Made by a program: the position numbers and the translations under genes. A DNA stretch of 64,000 bases, from NCBI RefSeq assembly GCF_007673235.1, contig NZ_VDZH01000004.1:124001-188000 (forward strand), given 5' to 3'. Numbering within the stretch: the first letter of the stretch is position 1; each line of letters begins with the position of its first letter. Positions 53,940 to 63,204 of this stretch are shown one piece after another. This DNA comes from Curtobacterium pusillum (lineage in GTDB: Bacteria; Actinomycetota; Actinomycetes; Actinomycetales; Microbacteriaceae). Under the pieces are notes generated by a model. The model made no database searches and was not told the origin of the DNA. It worked only from the letters and a program-made list of their open reading frames with translations.

Positions 53940-54314
53940 TCAGGCGGTGTGGTCCACCGGGAGCTCGAGCGGGATGGTCGGGCAGTCCGACCAGAGGCGC
54001 TCGAGCGAGTAGTACTGGCGGTCTTCTTCGTGGAAGACGTGCACGACGATGTCACCGAAGTCGATGAGGACCCAGCGGCCCTCGCTCCGGCCTTCACGGC
54101 GGAGCGGCTTGGCCCCGGCTTCGAGGAGGCGCTCTTCGATCTCGTCCGCGATGGCGAGCACGTTGCGCTCGTTCCGGCCGGTCGCGAGCAGGAACACGTC
54201 AGTGAGCTGCAGCGGCCCGGTCACGTCGAGGGCGACGAGGTCTTCGGCCTGCTTGGCGTCGGCCGCGAGGGCGGCTGTCTGCACGAGTTCCAGTGCGCGT
54301 GAGGAGGCGGTCAC
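53940..54314 (-). CDS. rsfS: Ribosomal silencing factor RsfS
   Basis: 124 residues from GTG, with AAGGA 6 nt upstream. KQAEDLVALDVTGPLQLTDVFLLATGRNERNVLAIADEIEERL and WVLIDFGDIVVHVFHEEDRQYYSLERLW match RsfS, which binds L14 and keeps the subunits apart under starvation. It is the last gene of the nadD unit, and tRNA-Ala follows. Confidence 0.95.
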   Translation of the reverse strand: MTASSRALELVQTAALAADAKQAEDLVALDVTGPLQLTDVFLLATGRNERNVLAIADEIEERLLEAGAKPLRREGRSEGRWVLIDFGDIVVHVFHEEDRQYYSLERLWSDCPTIPLELPVDHTA

Positions 54315-54418
54315 GGATTCCTTCCGGTCGTCGACCCGGGAGTGTCCGGATCGCTTGATGGGACCCGATCATAAGCCACCCACCGGCACCCGGCCAGGCC
54401 GTGCGTGGTGGGGAGGGC

Positions 54419-55843
54419 TCAGAACGGGTGGGTGATGAGGAGCGCGGCGACGATGACCGCGGCCGCGGCGACACCGACCGCACCGGCCGTCACGCCGAGG
54501 ATGACCGGCATGCGCGACTCCTTCGGCTTGGCGGCGGCGAGGACGACCTGACGCGTCGAGGTGTGGCTCGACACCGCTCGGCTGGCACGGACCGGGCTGG
54601 CGTCCGTGTCGGGCTGCTCGTCGTGCTGCTCGAGCAGGCGGTCCACCTCGGCGCCGTCGATCGGCCGGTGCGACCCGGTCGAGGACAGCGACGCCGGCAG
54701 GTCGATCGAGCCGGTGAGGATGACCTCGCCCGTGGCGTTGAGCGCCCCGGTCGGGTCGGCGAGGGCCGAGTTCGGCAGGACGATCGCGTTCGTGTTCGTC
54801 ACGGCGACGCGTCGGGTGCCGGTCTCCTCGTCGTGGATCTCGGCGTCGTTGGAGTCGTGCGCCTGCTGCGACCAGTGGCCCACCGGCGGCTCGAACGCCG
54901 TCGTGAGGGGCTTCGGCTCGGACGGGCGCTGGAACGATGCGGGCACACGGGGTGCGGCGTCCGCAGCGTCGTCGTCGCTCCCGGCGGAGCGCGGCGCGGA
55001 CGTCGGCGCTGCCTGGACGGGGACCTCGTTCGTGTCGTCGTCGTCGAGCGACAGCGGGAACACCGCCGGCGTGGAGGACTCGACGGCGGGGTCACCGGTC
55101 GGTGTCGGCATCGCGGTCGCAACGGCATCGGCGTCACCCTCGGGCGCGTCGTGCGGCGCCCAGGTCGAGCGGTGCCGACGCGGCTCCTCGCTGTTGGCGA
55201 CGGCGGTCTCGAGGGGTTCGATGGCGTCCGGCGAACCGTCGGCCTCGGTCGCCTGGGCGACGGCTGCCTGGTCCAACACGACGGTCTCGGGTGCCGGCTC
55301 GGTGTCGGCGCCGTCGGCCACGGCGTCGGGCTGGCCCGAGGCTGCTGTTCGGGGAGTCTCCTGCAGGGAGTCGACCGAGCCGAGCACGTCCTGCACGGTG
55401 CGGTCGGAGGACTGCGGCGTCGGGTTCTGCAGCGGAACGGGCTGGACCGCTCCGCCGTCGGCCTCACGCATGAGGCGGATCTGCCGACGGGTCAGGCCGC
55501 CGGAACCGGGGACGATCTCGGTCGCGGACGCCGGGGGCATCGCCGGGACCCCGGCCGGTGCCGAGGACGCCGAGGTCGGCGCTGCGGAGGCCGAGGTCGG
55601 CGCTGCAGCGGACGACGGTCCGGCAGCGGAGGCAGGCGCAGCGGACGTGGGCGCCGCCGACTGGGCTGGCGCGCCCGGTGCGGGCGCGACGTGCGATCCG
55701 GGACGGTGGCGGGTCTCCGGCTGTTCAGCCGGGGCCGCGACGGTCGGCGGCGGCGTCACGGGCTGTGCGCCGGCCGCGGCGGCACGCTCACGCTCGCGCG
55801 CCTGGCGCCGCGACAGTGGCGGCTGCGCGTCGGACGAACTCAT
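54419..55843 (-). CDS. Large disordered protein with C-terminal membrane anchor
   Basis: 474 residues. Residues 1-25 are basic ([15 protein letters not shown]); about 30-120 are Ala/Pro/Ser repeats ([13 protein letters not shown]), and the rest is acidic and low in structure except for short conserved pieces ([29 protein letters not shown]). The last 30 residues ([24 protein letters not shown]) form one membrane helix, so the protein is tail-anchored with its body in the cytoplasm. It overlaps nadD by 4 nt. No function recognised. Confidence 0.8.
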   Translation of the reverse strand: MSSSDAQPPLSRRQARERERAAAAGAQPVTPPPTVAAPAEQPETRHRPGSHVAPAPGAPAQSAAPTSAAPASAAGPSSAAAPTSASAAPTSASSAPAGVPAMPPASATEIVPGSGGLTRRQIRLMREADGGAVQPVPLQNPTPQSSDRTVQDVLGSVDSLQETPRTAASGQPDAVADGADTEPAPETVVLDQAAVAQATEADGSPDAIEPLETAVANSEEPRRHRSTWAPHDAPEGDADAVATAMPTPTGDPAVESSTPAVFPLSLDDDDTNEVPVQAAPTSAPRSAGSDDDAADAAPRVPASFQRPSEPKPLTTAFEPPVGHWSQQAHDSNDAEIHDEETGTRRVAVTNTNAIVLPNSALADPTGALNATGEVILTGSIDLPASLSSTGSHRPIDGAEVDRLLEQHDEQPDTDASPVRASRAVSSHTSTRQVVLAAAKPKESRMPVILGVTAGAVGVAAAAVIVAALLITHPF

Positions 55844-56439
55844 GCAACGCTCCGATACAGATGGTGCTTGGAGATGTACTGGACGACACCGTCGGGGACC
55901 AAGTACCACACGGGGAAACCGCGTCTCACCCGGTCGCGGCAATCGGTCGACGATATGGCCAGCGCGGGAACTTCGAGCAAGCTTACGTCCCGTTCGGGCA
56001 ATCCGGTGATGCTCAAGGCGTGTCCCGGACGCGTCACGGCGACGAAGTGCGCGAGGTCCCAGAGACCATCATGGTCTTTCCAGTCGACAATCTGCTGGAC
56101 GGCGTCTGCGCCGGAGATGAAGACGAGCTGCGCATCCGGCCGCTGGTCGTGCAGATCACGGAGCGTGTCGACTGTGTAGGTCGGCCCTGGCCGGTCGATG
56201 TCGACGCGGCTCACGGTGAACATCGGGTTCGACGCGGTCGCGATGACTGTCATGAGGTATCGGTGCTCGGCGTCGGTCACGCCCGACTTCATGTACGGCT
56301 GACCGGTGGGGACGAAGACCACCTCGTCGAGGTCGAAGGCACGAGCGACCTCCGACGCCGCCACGAGGTGACCGTGGTGGATCGGGTCGAAGGTGCCACC
56401 CATCACACCGATGCGAGGGCGGCCCGTGCTCTCGAGCAT
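55840..56439 (-). CDS. nadD: Nicotinate-nucleotide adenylyltransferase
   Basis: 199 residues. [20 protein letters not shown] is the nucleotidyltransferase T/HxGH signature and [12 protein letters not shown] the C-terminal ISSTxxR-type motif. It adenylylates nicotinate mononucleotide in NAD synthesis. Its stop overlaps the next gene by 4 nt (ATGA). Confidence 0.96.
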   Translation of the reverse strand: MLESTGRPRIGVMGGTFDPIHHGHLVAASEVARAFDLDEVVFVPTGQPYMKSGVTDAEHRYLMTVIATASNPMFTVSRVDIDRPGPTYTVDTLRDLHDQRPDAQLVFISGADAVQQIVDWKDHDGLWDLAHFVAVTRPGHALSITGLPERDVSLLEVPALAISSTDCRDRVRRGFPVWYLVPDGVVQYISKHHLYRSVA

Positions 56440-56450
56440 GGAGTGGCGCG

Positions 56451-56651
56451 TCAGATCTTGGTGTGGCCGAACTCGTCGACACCCGTCTCGTGGTGGCGGG
56501 TGGCCTCGAACTTCTGCGAGTGACGGTAGGCCACGTCACGGAAGCTCCAGGTCACGAACCCGAGGAACGCGAAGAAGAGCGCACCGACGAGCGGGAAGAC
56601 GTACGCGGGGACGCCCGAGGCGTGCTCAGCGGCTTCTGCGAGGAAGGTCAT
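56451..56651 (-). CDS. Small single-helix membrane protein
   Basis: 66 residues, [37 protein letters not shown] with one helix at about 15-37 and a His-rich polar tail ([25 protein letters not shown]). No family recognised; it lies 11 nt before nadD and 42 nt after proA, so it is probably in the same transcript. Confidence 0.8.
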   Translation of the reverse strand: MTFLAEAAEHASGVPAYVFPLVGALFFAFLGFVTWSFRDVAYRHSQKFEATRHHETGVDEFGHTKI

Positions 56652-56693
56652 GTGTCCGATGCTCCGTTCGGTCGGGGGAAGTCGCCGTTCAGT

Positions 56694-57959
56694 CTAGCCG
56701 CGGATCTGGCCCTGCCCGCGCACGATCCACTTGGTGCTCGTGAGCTCGGGCAGTCCCATCGGCCCACGGGCGTGCAACTTCTGGGTGGAGATCCCGACCT
56801 CGGCGCCGAACCCGAACTCGCCGCCGTCGGTGAACCGTGTCGACGCGTTCGCCATCACGACGGCGGAGTCGACCTCTGCGATGAAGCGCTCGGCCGTGTC
56901 GACGTCGTTCGTCACGATCGACTCGGTGTGGTGCGTCGACCACCGGGCGATGTGCTCCATCGCCGCGTCCACGTCCGGCACGACGCGGATCGAGAGGTCG
57001 AGGTCCATCGACTCCGTCGCCCAGTCGGCGTCCGTCGCGCGGAGCACCCCGGGGACGATCACACGGGTGGCGTCGTCACCGCGCAGGGTCACCCCGGCGG
57101 CGCGGAGTCGGTCGGCGAGGGCCGGCAGGAGCCGCTCGGCCGCACGCTCGTGCACCAGGAGCGTCTCGAGGGCGTTGCACACGCTCGGCCGCTGGACCTT
57201 GCTGTTGAGCACGATGTCGACGGCGCGCTGGAGCGGCGCCGACTCGTCGAGGAACACGTGCACGACCCCGGCGCCGGTCTCGATCACGGGCACCTGGGAC
57301 TCGGTGACGACCGTCTGGATCAGGGAGGCGCTCCCGCGCGGGATGAGGACGTCGACCAGCCCGCGAGCCCGCATCAGCTCGGTCGCCCCGGCGCGGCCGA
57401 ACTCGTCGATGGTCTGCACGAGTTCCCGCGGCAGGCCCACCGAGGCCACGGCGTCCTGGAGGCGTGCGACCAGCACGGCGTTCGTCCGCTGCGCAGCCGA
57501 TCCCCCGCGCAGGACCACGGCGTTGCCGCTCTTCAACGCGAGGCTGGCGATGTCGACCGTGACGTTCGGACGCGCCTCGTAGATCGCGCCGACGACCCCG
57601 AACGGCACCCGGACCTGGGTGAGCTGCAGGCCGTTCGCCAGACGCGACCCACGGACGTGCTCCCCCACCGGGTCGGTCAGTCCGACGACGTGCTCGACCG
57701 CGGCCGCGAGTGCCTCGATCCGAGCGGGGTCGAGGCGCAGCCGGTCGAGGAGTCCCCCGGACAGGCCGCCTTCTTCCCCGGCCACGAGGTCGCCGTGGTT
57801 CGCGGCGACGATCTCGTCAGTGGCCGCGCGCACCCCGGCCGCGATCGCGAGGAGCGCTGCGTCCTTCACCGCGGTGGTCGCCGTGGCGAGGGCCGACGAC
57901 GCGTCGCGGGCGGCGACGAGCTTGTCGGTCAGGGTCGGTGCGGGTGCGGTCAGCGACAT
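56694..57959 (-). CDS. proA: Glutamate-5-semialdehyde dehydrogenase (gamma-glutamyl phosphate reductase)
   Basis: 421 residues. The catalytic Cys is in VQRPSVCNALETLLVH and the cofactor part is RVPFGVVGAIYEARPNVTVD; HHTESIVTNDVDTAERF and ASTRFTDGGEFGFGAEVGIST are further family marks. It carries out the second step of proline synthesis. TAGAAT (57971 to 57966) ends 6 nt before the ATG, so proA has its own leaderless promoter, although proB lies upstream across a 534-nt gap. Confidence 0.96.
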   Translation of the reverse strand: MSLTAPAPTLTDKLVAARDASSALATATTAVKDAALLAIAAGVRAATDEIVAANHGDLVAGEEGGLSGGLLDRLRLDPARIEALAAAVEHVVGLTDPVGEHVRGSRLANGLQLTQVRVPFGVVGAIYEARPNVTVDIASLALKSGNAVVLRGGSAAQRTNAVLVARLQDAVASVGLPRELVQTIDEFGRAGATELMRARGLVDVLIPRGSASLIQTVVTESQVPVIETGAGVVHVFLDESAPLQRAVDIVLNSKVQRPSVCNALETLLVHERAAERLLPALADRLRAAGVTLRGDDATRVIVPGVLRATDADWATESMDLDLSIRVVPDVDAAMEHIARWSTHHTESIVTNDVDTAERFIAEVDSAVVMANASTRFTDGGEFGFGAEVGISTQKLHARGPMGLPELTSTKWIVRGQGQIRG

Positions 57960-58493
57960 GGCTCGATTCTAGGCGCGGGCCCTCGCCGCGTGACGGCGGT
58001 CAGGTCCGCCTGTGGACGCGGCCTGGAGGCGCACCTCCTGTGGAGGGATCGGCCACCTGTCCTCGAGTCGGCAGCGCCCCGGAACAGGCGGGCTCGTCCG
58101 CCGTCGAGCGGTCACGACGTGCCGCTCACGGCCGCCGAGCGGGCGAGAACGGTCACCGATCCGCGCCGAGCGGGACGTGTTCCACCCGCTCGCCGAGCGG
58201 GACGGGTTCCACCGCTCGCCGAGCGGGACGTGTTCCTCCCGCTCGCCGACCGCACCAAGCGCCGCCCCCACCAGGGCGCCGACCGCACCAGGGCGCGCCG
58301 AGCGCCGGGGCCGAGCCGCGCCTCCAGTCCGGAGACGCGACGAAGTCGCGCAACACGCCGCCTGCCGATCGCCGAGGTCGCACGACACGCCGCGAGCCGT
58401 CGCGTGTGGCGACAGATCGAGCGACCTCGCGGCTCCGCGCCGACCGCGCGCCGACCGCGCGCCGACCAGCGCGCCCAGCCGGGAGGAACCCGC
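57960..58493. repeat. Repeat-filled gap between proB and proA
   Basis: No gene is seen. A left REP-like arm GGCCTGGAGGCGC (58020-58032) and a right arm CCGCGCCTCCAGTCCG (58316-58331) stand 283 nt apart. Between them are three imperfect tandem copies of a 26-27 nt unit starting CGCCGAGCGGGACG (58164-58190, 58191-58216, 58217-58243), then CGCC-rich remnants. Beyond 58440, GCGCCGACC repeats occur. The proA -10 box is at 57966-57971. Confidence 0.75.
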
Positions 58494-59312
58494 TCAGGTG
58501 CGGGGCGCCGCCTCGAACCAGGTCCCCACCTGCTCGCCCGCGAGCGCCCGCTCGACGAGCGCCGTCGCCGTCACGAGCACCGACGTCCCCGCCTCGGCGG
58601 CCAGGCGGGCGGCAGCGACCTTCGTCCCCGCTCCCCCGGTCCCGACGCCCGCGGCACCGATCGAGCCGAACGTGACACCGGCGAGCTCGTCCCCGAACGG
58701 CACGTGCGTGATCGGCGCTGCACCGGGCTGCTCCGGCGGCCGCGTGTACAGCGACTCGACGTCGGAGAGCAGCACGAGCGCATCGGCCCCGAGCAGGCGT
58801 GCCACGAGGGCCGCGAGCCGGTCGTTGTCGCCGAAGCGGATCTCGTGGGTCGCGACGGTGTCGTTCTCGTTCACGATCGGCAGCACCCGCAGTGCGAGCA
58901 GCCGGTCGACCGCCCGCTGCGCGTTCACCCGGTGCGTCGGGTTCTGCAGGTCCCCCGCGGTGAGGAGGATCTGCGCCGCGACCACACCGTGCCGGTCGAG
59001 TTCCTTCTGGTACCGGAACATCAGGACGTTCTGCCCGGTCGCCGCAGCCGCCTGCTGGGTGGCCAGGTCGTCGGGGCGGCCCTCGAGACCGAGGAACGGG
59101 AACCCCGTGGCGATGGCGCCGGACGACACGAGCACGACCTCGGTCCCCCGGGCGTGCGCGGCCGCGAGGGCGTCCACCAGCGGAGCGATCTGCGCGGTGT
59201 TGTCACCACTGACCGACGACGACCCGACCTTGACCACGATCCGCCTGGCACGCGGGAAGTCCTCGCGCCGGGTGACGGGTCCGAGGTCGGTGCGTGCGGT
59301 CGTGTCGGTCAT
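58494..59312 (-). CDS. proB: Glutamate 5-kinase
   Basis: 272 residues. RRIVVKVGSSSVSGDN (phosphate loop), LVSSGAIATGFPFLGLE, VLPIVNENDTVATHEIRFGDNDRLAALVA and GTGGAGTKVAAARLAAEAGT are the amino-acid-kinase motifs. It phosphorylates glutamate, the first step of proline synthesis. The C-terminal PUA domain found in the longer (about 370 aa) enzymes is absent. It begins 7 nt after obgE. Confidence 0.95.
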   Translation of the reverse strand: MTDTTARTDLGPVTRREDFPRARRIVVKVGSSSVSGDNTAQIAPLVDALAAAHARGTEVVLVSSGAIATGFPFLGLEGRPDDLATQQAAAATGQNVLMFRYQKELDRHGVVAAQILLTAGDLQNPTHRVNAQRAVDRLLALRVLPIVNENDTVATHEIRFGDNDRLAALVARLLGADALVLLSDVESLYTRPPEQPGAAPITHVPFGDELAGVTFGSIGAAGVGTGGAGTKVAAARLAAEAGTSVLVTATALVERALAGEQVGTWFEAAPRT

Positions 59313-59319
59313 GCTGCGG

Positions 59320-60861
59320 TCAGTCCCTGTCGTCCTGGTCGGATGCGGCAGGGGACAGCTCCCCGTCCTCCGCCCACAGTCCGGCGATGCGCTCCTGCTC
59401 GAGCTCGGCACGCGCGGCCGCCTTGGCGTCCATGCGTTCGAAGTACTCCTCGCGACGCTCGCTGCGGGTCGGCCGCGAGGTCGCCCCGATGCGGGCGTCG
59501 GTACCGCGGGCACTCGTGATGAGTTCGGCGGTCGAGGTGAGGGTGGGCTCCCAGTCGAAGACCGTGCCGCCGTCCCCACCGATGACGACGGTGGACCCGG
59601 CGACGGCACCGGCCTTGAACAGGCCGTCCTCGACGCCGAGCTTCGCCAGGCGGTCGGCGAGGTAGCCGATCGCCTCCTCGTTGGTGAAGTCGGTCTGCTG
59701 GACCCAGCGCTCCGGCTTCGCACCGCGGATGCGGTAGAAGCGGTGCTCCTCGCCGCCCTCGGCGCGGATCGTGAACGGCTTGTCGTCGACGGCCTTGGGA
59801 CGGAGGACGATCCGCTCCGGCGCCGGCTCGGCGGCCTTGGTCGCACGCGCGGCGGAGACAACGTCGGCCAGCGCGAACGTCAGTTCCCGCAGGCCCTTGC
59901 GGGACGCGGTGGAGATCGGGAAGACGCGGTAGCCGCGGCCCTCGAGCTCAGCGGTGACGAACTCCGCCAGCTCGGCCGCCTCGGGCACGTCGACCTTGTT
60001 GAGCGCGATCATCTGCGGACGCTCGAGCAGCGGCACCTGGCCTTCCGGGACCGGGTAGCGCTCGAGCTCGCCGAGGATGACGTCGAGGTCGGTGATCGGG
60101 TCGCGGCCCGGGTCGAGCGTGGCGCAGTCGATGACGTGCAGCAGGGCTTCGCAGCGCTCGACGTGGCGGAGGAACTCGAGGCCGAGGCCCTTGCCCTCCG
60201 ATGCGCCCTCGATCAGGCCCGGGACGTCCGCGACGGTGAAGCGGGTGGAACCGGACTCGACGACGCCGAGGTTCGGCGTGAGGGTCGTGAACGGGTAGTC
60301 GGCGATCTTCGGCTTCGCGGCGGAGATCGCGGCGATGAGCGAGGACTTGCCTGCGCTGGGGAACCCGACGAGTGCGACGTCGGCGATCGTCTTCAGCTCG
60401 AGGCTGACGTCGCCCGACCAGCCTTCGGTCCCGAGGAGCGCGAACCCGGGGGCCTTGCGCTTCGTGGTCGAGAGCGCGGCGTTGCCGAGACCGCCCTGAC
60501 CACCGGGGGCGATCACGACGCGCATGCCCGGTTCGGTCATGTCGGCGATCACCTCGCCGTTCTCGTCGTGCACCACGGTGCCGATCGGCAGGGGCAGCTC
60601 GAGCGTCTCGCCGCTGATGCCGCTCCGCATGTCGCCCATGCCGGGCTGGCCGTTCTTCGAGGAACGGTGCGGCGAGCGGTGGTACCCGAGCAGGGTCGTC
60701 ACCTGCGGGTCGGCGACGAGGACGATGTCGCCACCGTCACCGCCGTTGCCGCCGTCCGGGCCGGCGAGGGGCTTGAACTTCTCACGGCGGACCGACACGC
60801 AGCCGTTGCCGCCGTTCCCCGCGGTGAGGTGCAGGGTCACGCGGTCGACGAAGGTCGCCAT
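59320..60861 (-). CDS. obgE: GTPase ObgE/CgtA
   Basis: 513 residues. The glycine-rich Obg fold opens [38 protein letters not shown]. The GTPase has G1 [10 protein letters not shown]3 DVPGLIEGA and G4 NKVD; the OCT C-terminal domain is at about 375-450 ([25 protein letters not shown]), then a charged tail. It acts in late 50S assembly. ATG 60861; a terminator-type hairpin separates it from rpmA. Confidence 0.97.
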   Translation of the reverse strand: MATFVDRVTLHLTAGNGGNGCVSVRREKFKPLAGPDGGNGGDGGDIVLVADPQVTTLLGYHRSPHRSSKNGQPGMGDMRSGISGETLELPLPIGTVVHDENGEVIADMTEPGMRVVIAPGGQGGLGNAALSTTKRKAPGFALLGTEGWSGDVSLELKTIADVALVGFPSAGKSSLIAAISAAKPKIADYPFTTLTPNLGVVESGSTRFTVADVPGLIEGASEGKGLGLEFLRHVERCEALLHVIDCATLDPGRDPITDLDVILGELERYPVPEGQVPLLERPQMIALNKVDVPEAAELAEFVTAELEGRGYRVFPISTASRKGLRELTFALADVVSAARATKAAEPAPERIVLRPKAVDDKPFTIRAEGGEEHRFYRIRGAKPERWVQQTDFTNEEAIGYLADRLAKLGVEDGLFKAGAVAGSTVVIGGDGGTVFDWEPTLTSTAELITSARGTDARIGATSRPTRSERREEYFERMDAKAAARAELEQERIAGLWAEDGELSPAASDQDDRD

Positions 60862-60905
60862 GGGTCCACTCCTAGGTGTTGCACGAGCTGTTGCAGAAAA
60901 GAGAA

Positions 60906-60938
60906 CGGGAGGGGCGGGCACGTGGCCCGCCCCTCCCG
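60906..60938 (-). terminator. Terminator between rpmA and obgE
   Basis: CGGGAGGGGCGGG (60906-60918) pairs perfectly with 60926-60938, one more C-G pair inside. Read on the minus strand it is followed by TTCTCTTTTCT. It would end the ribosomal-protein transcript partly before obgE. Confidence 0.85.
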
Positions 60939-60960
60939 CAGAGTCAGATCGTCGGTGGTG

Positions 60961-61212
60961 TTACGCGTTGACGATGTTGACGACCTTGCGGCCGCCCTTG
61001 GTGCCGAACTCGACCGAACCGGCCGAGAGGGCGAACAGCGTGTCGTCGCCACCGCGGCCGACGTTGGCGCCCGGGTGGAAGTGGGTACCACGCTGGCGGA
61101 GGATGATCTCGCCGGCGTTGACGACCTCGCCACCGAAGCGCTTCACGCCGAGGCGCTGTGCGTTCGAGTCACGACCGTTGCGAGTGGAGCTCGCACCCTT
61201 CTTGTGTGCCAT
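60961..61212 (-). CDS. rpmA: 50S ribosomal protein L27
   Basis: 83 residues, [43 protein letters not shown], complete and typical. The N-terminus begins directly with AHKKG, without the cleaved extension of Firmicutes. It follows rplU by 14 nt. Confidence 0.98.
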   Translation of the reverse strand: MAHKKGASSTRNGRDSNAQRLGVKRFGGEVVNAGEIILRQRGTHFHPGANVGRGGDDTLFALSAGSVEFGTKGGRKVVNIVNA

Positions 61213-61226
61213 CTTCTACTCCCGCC

Positions 61227-61535
61227 TTACGCGATCGAGGTGATCTTGACACGGGTGAGCTCAGCGCGGAAACCCTGGCGCTTCTTGTACCCGGTCTTGT
61301 TCTTGAACTTCTGGATGACGACCTTCGGACCACGGAGGTCCTCGAGCACCTCGGCGGTGACGGTCACCTTGGCGAGCTCGGAAGCCGCCGACGTGATCTT
61401 GTCACCGTCCACGAGGAGCACCGGGGCGAGGTCGATGTTGCCCTTGTCGTCTGCCTTGGCGCGGGCGAGGGTGATGATCGTCCCGACCTCGACCTTTTCC
61501 TGACGGCCGCCGGCGCGCACTACTGCGTAAACCAC
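61227..61535 (-). CDS. rplU: 50S ribosomal protein L21
   Basis: 102 residues from GTG 61535 ([29 protein letters not shown]). The signature [28 protein letters not shown] is complete. AAGGAT precedes the GTG; upstream frame to 61700 belongs to the leader. The promoter is at 61659-61688. Confidence 0.98.
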   Translation of the reverse strand: MVYAVVRAGGRQEKVEVGTIITLARAKADDKGNIDLAPVLLVDGDKITSAASELAKVTVTAEVLEDLRGPKVVIQKFKNKTGYKKRQGFRAELTRVKITSIA

Positions 61536-61658
61536 GTGGAAATCCTTACGTATTTCTGCTTGAGGGAAGTCTCGGGTGCCCACTTCTGCACGAGCGGCTC
61601 CCGGAGGCCGGGCCCGATCGGCGACGCAGGCAGAACGGCCCGCTGACACCAGGGATCG

Positions 61659-61688
61659 AGAATACTCGATGCCCCCAGGTCCGGTCAA
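61659..61688 (-). promoter_or_regulatory. rplU: rplU promoter
   Basis: On the minus strand TTGACC (61688 to 61683) and TATTCT (61664 to 61659) are separated by 18 nt. The leader would be about 115 nt, long enough for structured control. Confidence 0.75.
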
Positions 61689-61713
61689 ACGGCGACACAC
61701 GTACGATTGCCGT

Positions 61714-61986
61714 GTGACCGTGTTGATCGACCCGCCGACGTGGCCCGCTCACGACACTCTGTGGTCACACCTCGTCAGTGACTCATCCTACGACGAGCTG
61801 CACGCGTTCGCCGAACTGGCCGGAATCCCGCGCCGGGCGTTCGACCACGACCACTACGACGTGCCGCTCTCCCGGTACGACGAACTCGTCGCCGCCGGGG
61901 CCTCGGCGGTCACCGGTCGCGAGCTGGTGCTGCGGCTCATCGCGAGCGGGCTGCGCGTCGCGCAGCGGGACAAGCGCGCGCTCTGA
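61714..61986 (+). CDS. DUF4031 domain-containing protein
   Basis: 90 residues from [66 protein letters not shown]. The [18 protein letters not shown] and FDHDHYDVP motifs mark the family; function unknown. TACGAT (61702-61707) ends 6 nt before the GTG, a leaderless start, divergent from rplU. Confidence 0.88.
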   Translation: MTVLIDPPTWPAHDTLWSHLVSDSSYDELHAFAELAGIPRRAFDHDHYDVPLSRYDELVAAGASAVTGRELVLRLIASGLRVAQRDKRAL

Positions 61987-62353
61987 CGCCGCCGGGCCGG
62001 GCGCGGACCCGGAACGACAGGCCCGACGTCGTACGACAGCGGAGACGTCGTCACCCCGCGCGCGCAACACCGCGCGCCCGCAACGTACGACCACCCCGAC
62101 GTCGTACGACAGCGGAAACGTCGCACCGAGTCCGCACGGCGCGGCCCGACTCACCGCGCACCCGGACACCCGGCCTGGAGGCACGGCGCGCCCCCGCCTC
62201 GCCGCGCACCTCGCACGGTGCGCAGCCGGCTCCGCATCGTGCGAGGTTCCGCCCGCGGTGCGAGGGTCGGAGCCTCCCACCGGGCGCGGAACCTCGCACC
62301 GTACGCGCGCAGCACGCAGCACGCGGCGCGCGGCGCGCAGGCGCGCTGACGCG
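61987..62353. repeat. Intergenic repeat cluster before 62.4 kb
   Basis: No gene. Two 29-nt direct copies starting CCCGACGTCGTACGACAGCG (62022-62050 and 62095-62123) differ in one base and contain the palindrome GTCGTACGAC. A REP-like left arm CGGCCTGGAGGCACGG (62171-62186) has no partner. GTGCGAGGTTCCGC (62239-62252) and GGAACCTCGCACCGT (62288-62302) match the cluster at 20.1 kb. Confidence 0.75.
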
Positions 62354-63202
62354 TCAGCGCGGCGCCGGACCACCCCACGGGTTGGTCGGGGGCTGCTGGC
62401 CGCCGTACGGCGGCACCGGCGGCTGCTGCGGCACTCCGTGCTGCGGTGCCGGGGGCTGCACGGTAGCGGGCGGCACGGCGTCGGCCGGCCGCACGGTGCC
62501 CGGCGTGCCCGGGGATCCCGGCGCACGGCGCCCACCACGCGGACGCCCGAGCCACAGCCACGCCGCGGTCGAGGTCGCGAGGAGCATCACGGTGAACGGG
62601 ACGCCGTTCTGCAGCGGGGTCGTGAAGACGTCGATCACCAGACGCGCTCCCCCGGACCGGATCGCACCGACGGAGCCGGTGAAGACCCCGACGAGCGCGA
62701 GGGCGATGGTGCCGGCAGCCCCGGCGAGCACGGCACGGAGGAGCACCGTGGGCAGGGGGCTGCGGCGGGCGATCGGAGTCAGGAACGCGAGCGCCAGGAA
62801 TGCGCCGGCGTAGAACGGGAACGGCGCGAGGAAGACCCCCGTGACGAACCCGCTCACCAGGCTGTCCCCGGTGCCGTAGGTCGAGAACGGGTGCACCACG
62901 AGCGAGGTCCCGATCAGCCCGATCATCCCGGAGACGAACTCGACGAGCACGAGTGACACGACGGCGATGAGCGCGCCGGCGGTGTTCGTGACCGAGGCGC
63001 CCGGCGCCCAGGCCTTCCTCGGATCGGCCGGCTGCCGGGGCGGACGCGCAGGTGCGTACGGCCCGGCAGCGTACGGTCCGCCGGGCTGCGACGGCGGTGC
63101 GGACCGGGACGACCCCGGCTGGGGCGGTGCGGGCTGCGACCAGCCCGCACCGTAGTACCCACGATCCTGCTGCGACCGCTGCGGGTCACCCGGGTTCGAC
63201 AT
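62354..63202 (-). CDS. Membrane protein with Pro-rich ends
   Basis: 282 residues. Residues 1-68 are Pro/Gly/Ser-rich (GPYAAGPYAPARPPRQPADPRKAWAPG), then about four helices between 72 and 220 (SVTNTAGALIAVVSLVLVEFVSGMIG, FVTGVFLAPFPFYAGAFLALAF, VLLRAVLAGAAGTIALALVGV, FTVMLLATSTAAWLWLG), and a Pro-rich C-terminus ending NPWGGPAPR. No family recognised. The ATG is 2 nt after the RNase E/G stop, so it is co-transcribed. Confidence 0.75.
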   Translation of the reverse strand: MSNPGDPQRSQQDRGYYGAGWSQPAPPQPGSSRSAPPSQPGGPYAAGPYAPARPPRQPADPRKAWAPGASVTNTAGALIAVVSLVLVEFVSGMIGLIGTSLVVHPFSTYGTGDSLVSGFVTGVFLAPFPFYAGAFLALAFLTPIARRSPLPTVLLRAVLAGAAGTIALALVGVFTGSVGAIRSGGARLVIDVFTTPLQNGVPFTVMLLATSTAAWLWLGRPRGGRRAPGSPGTPGTVRPADAVPPATVQPPAPQHGVPQQPPVPPYGGQQPPTNPWGGPAPR

Positions 63203-63204
63203 CG

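Noticed and set aside
58164..58243. Three tandem 27-nt units considered as a CRISPR array
   Set aside because: The units are directly adjacent with no spacers, and no cas gene is nearby.
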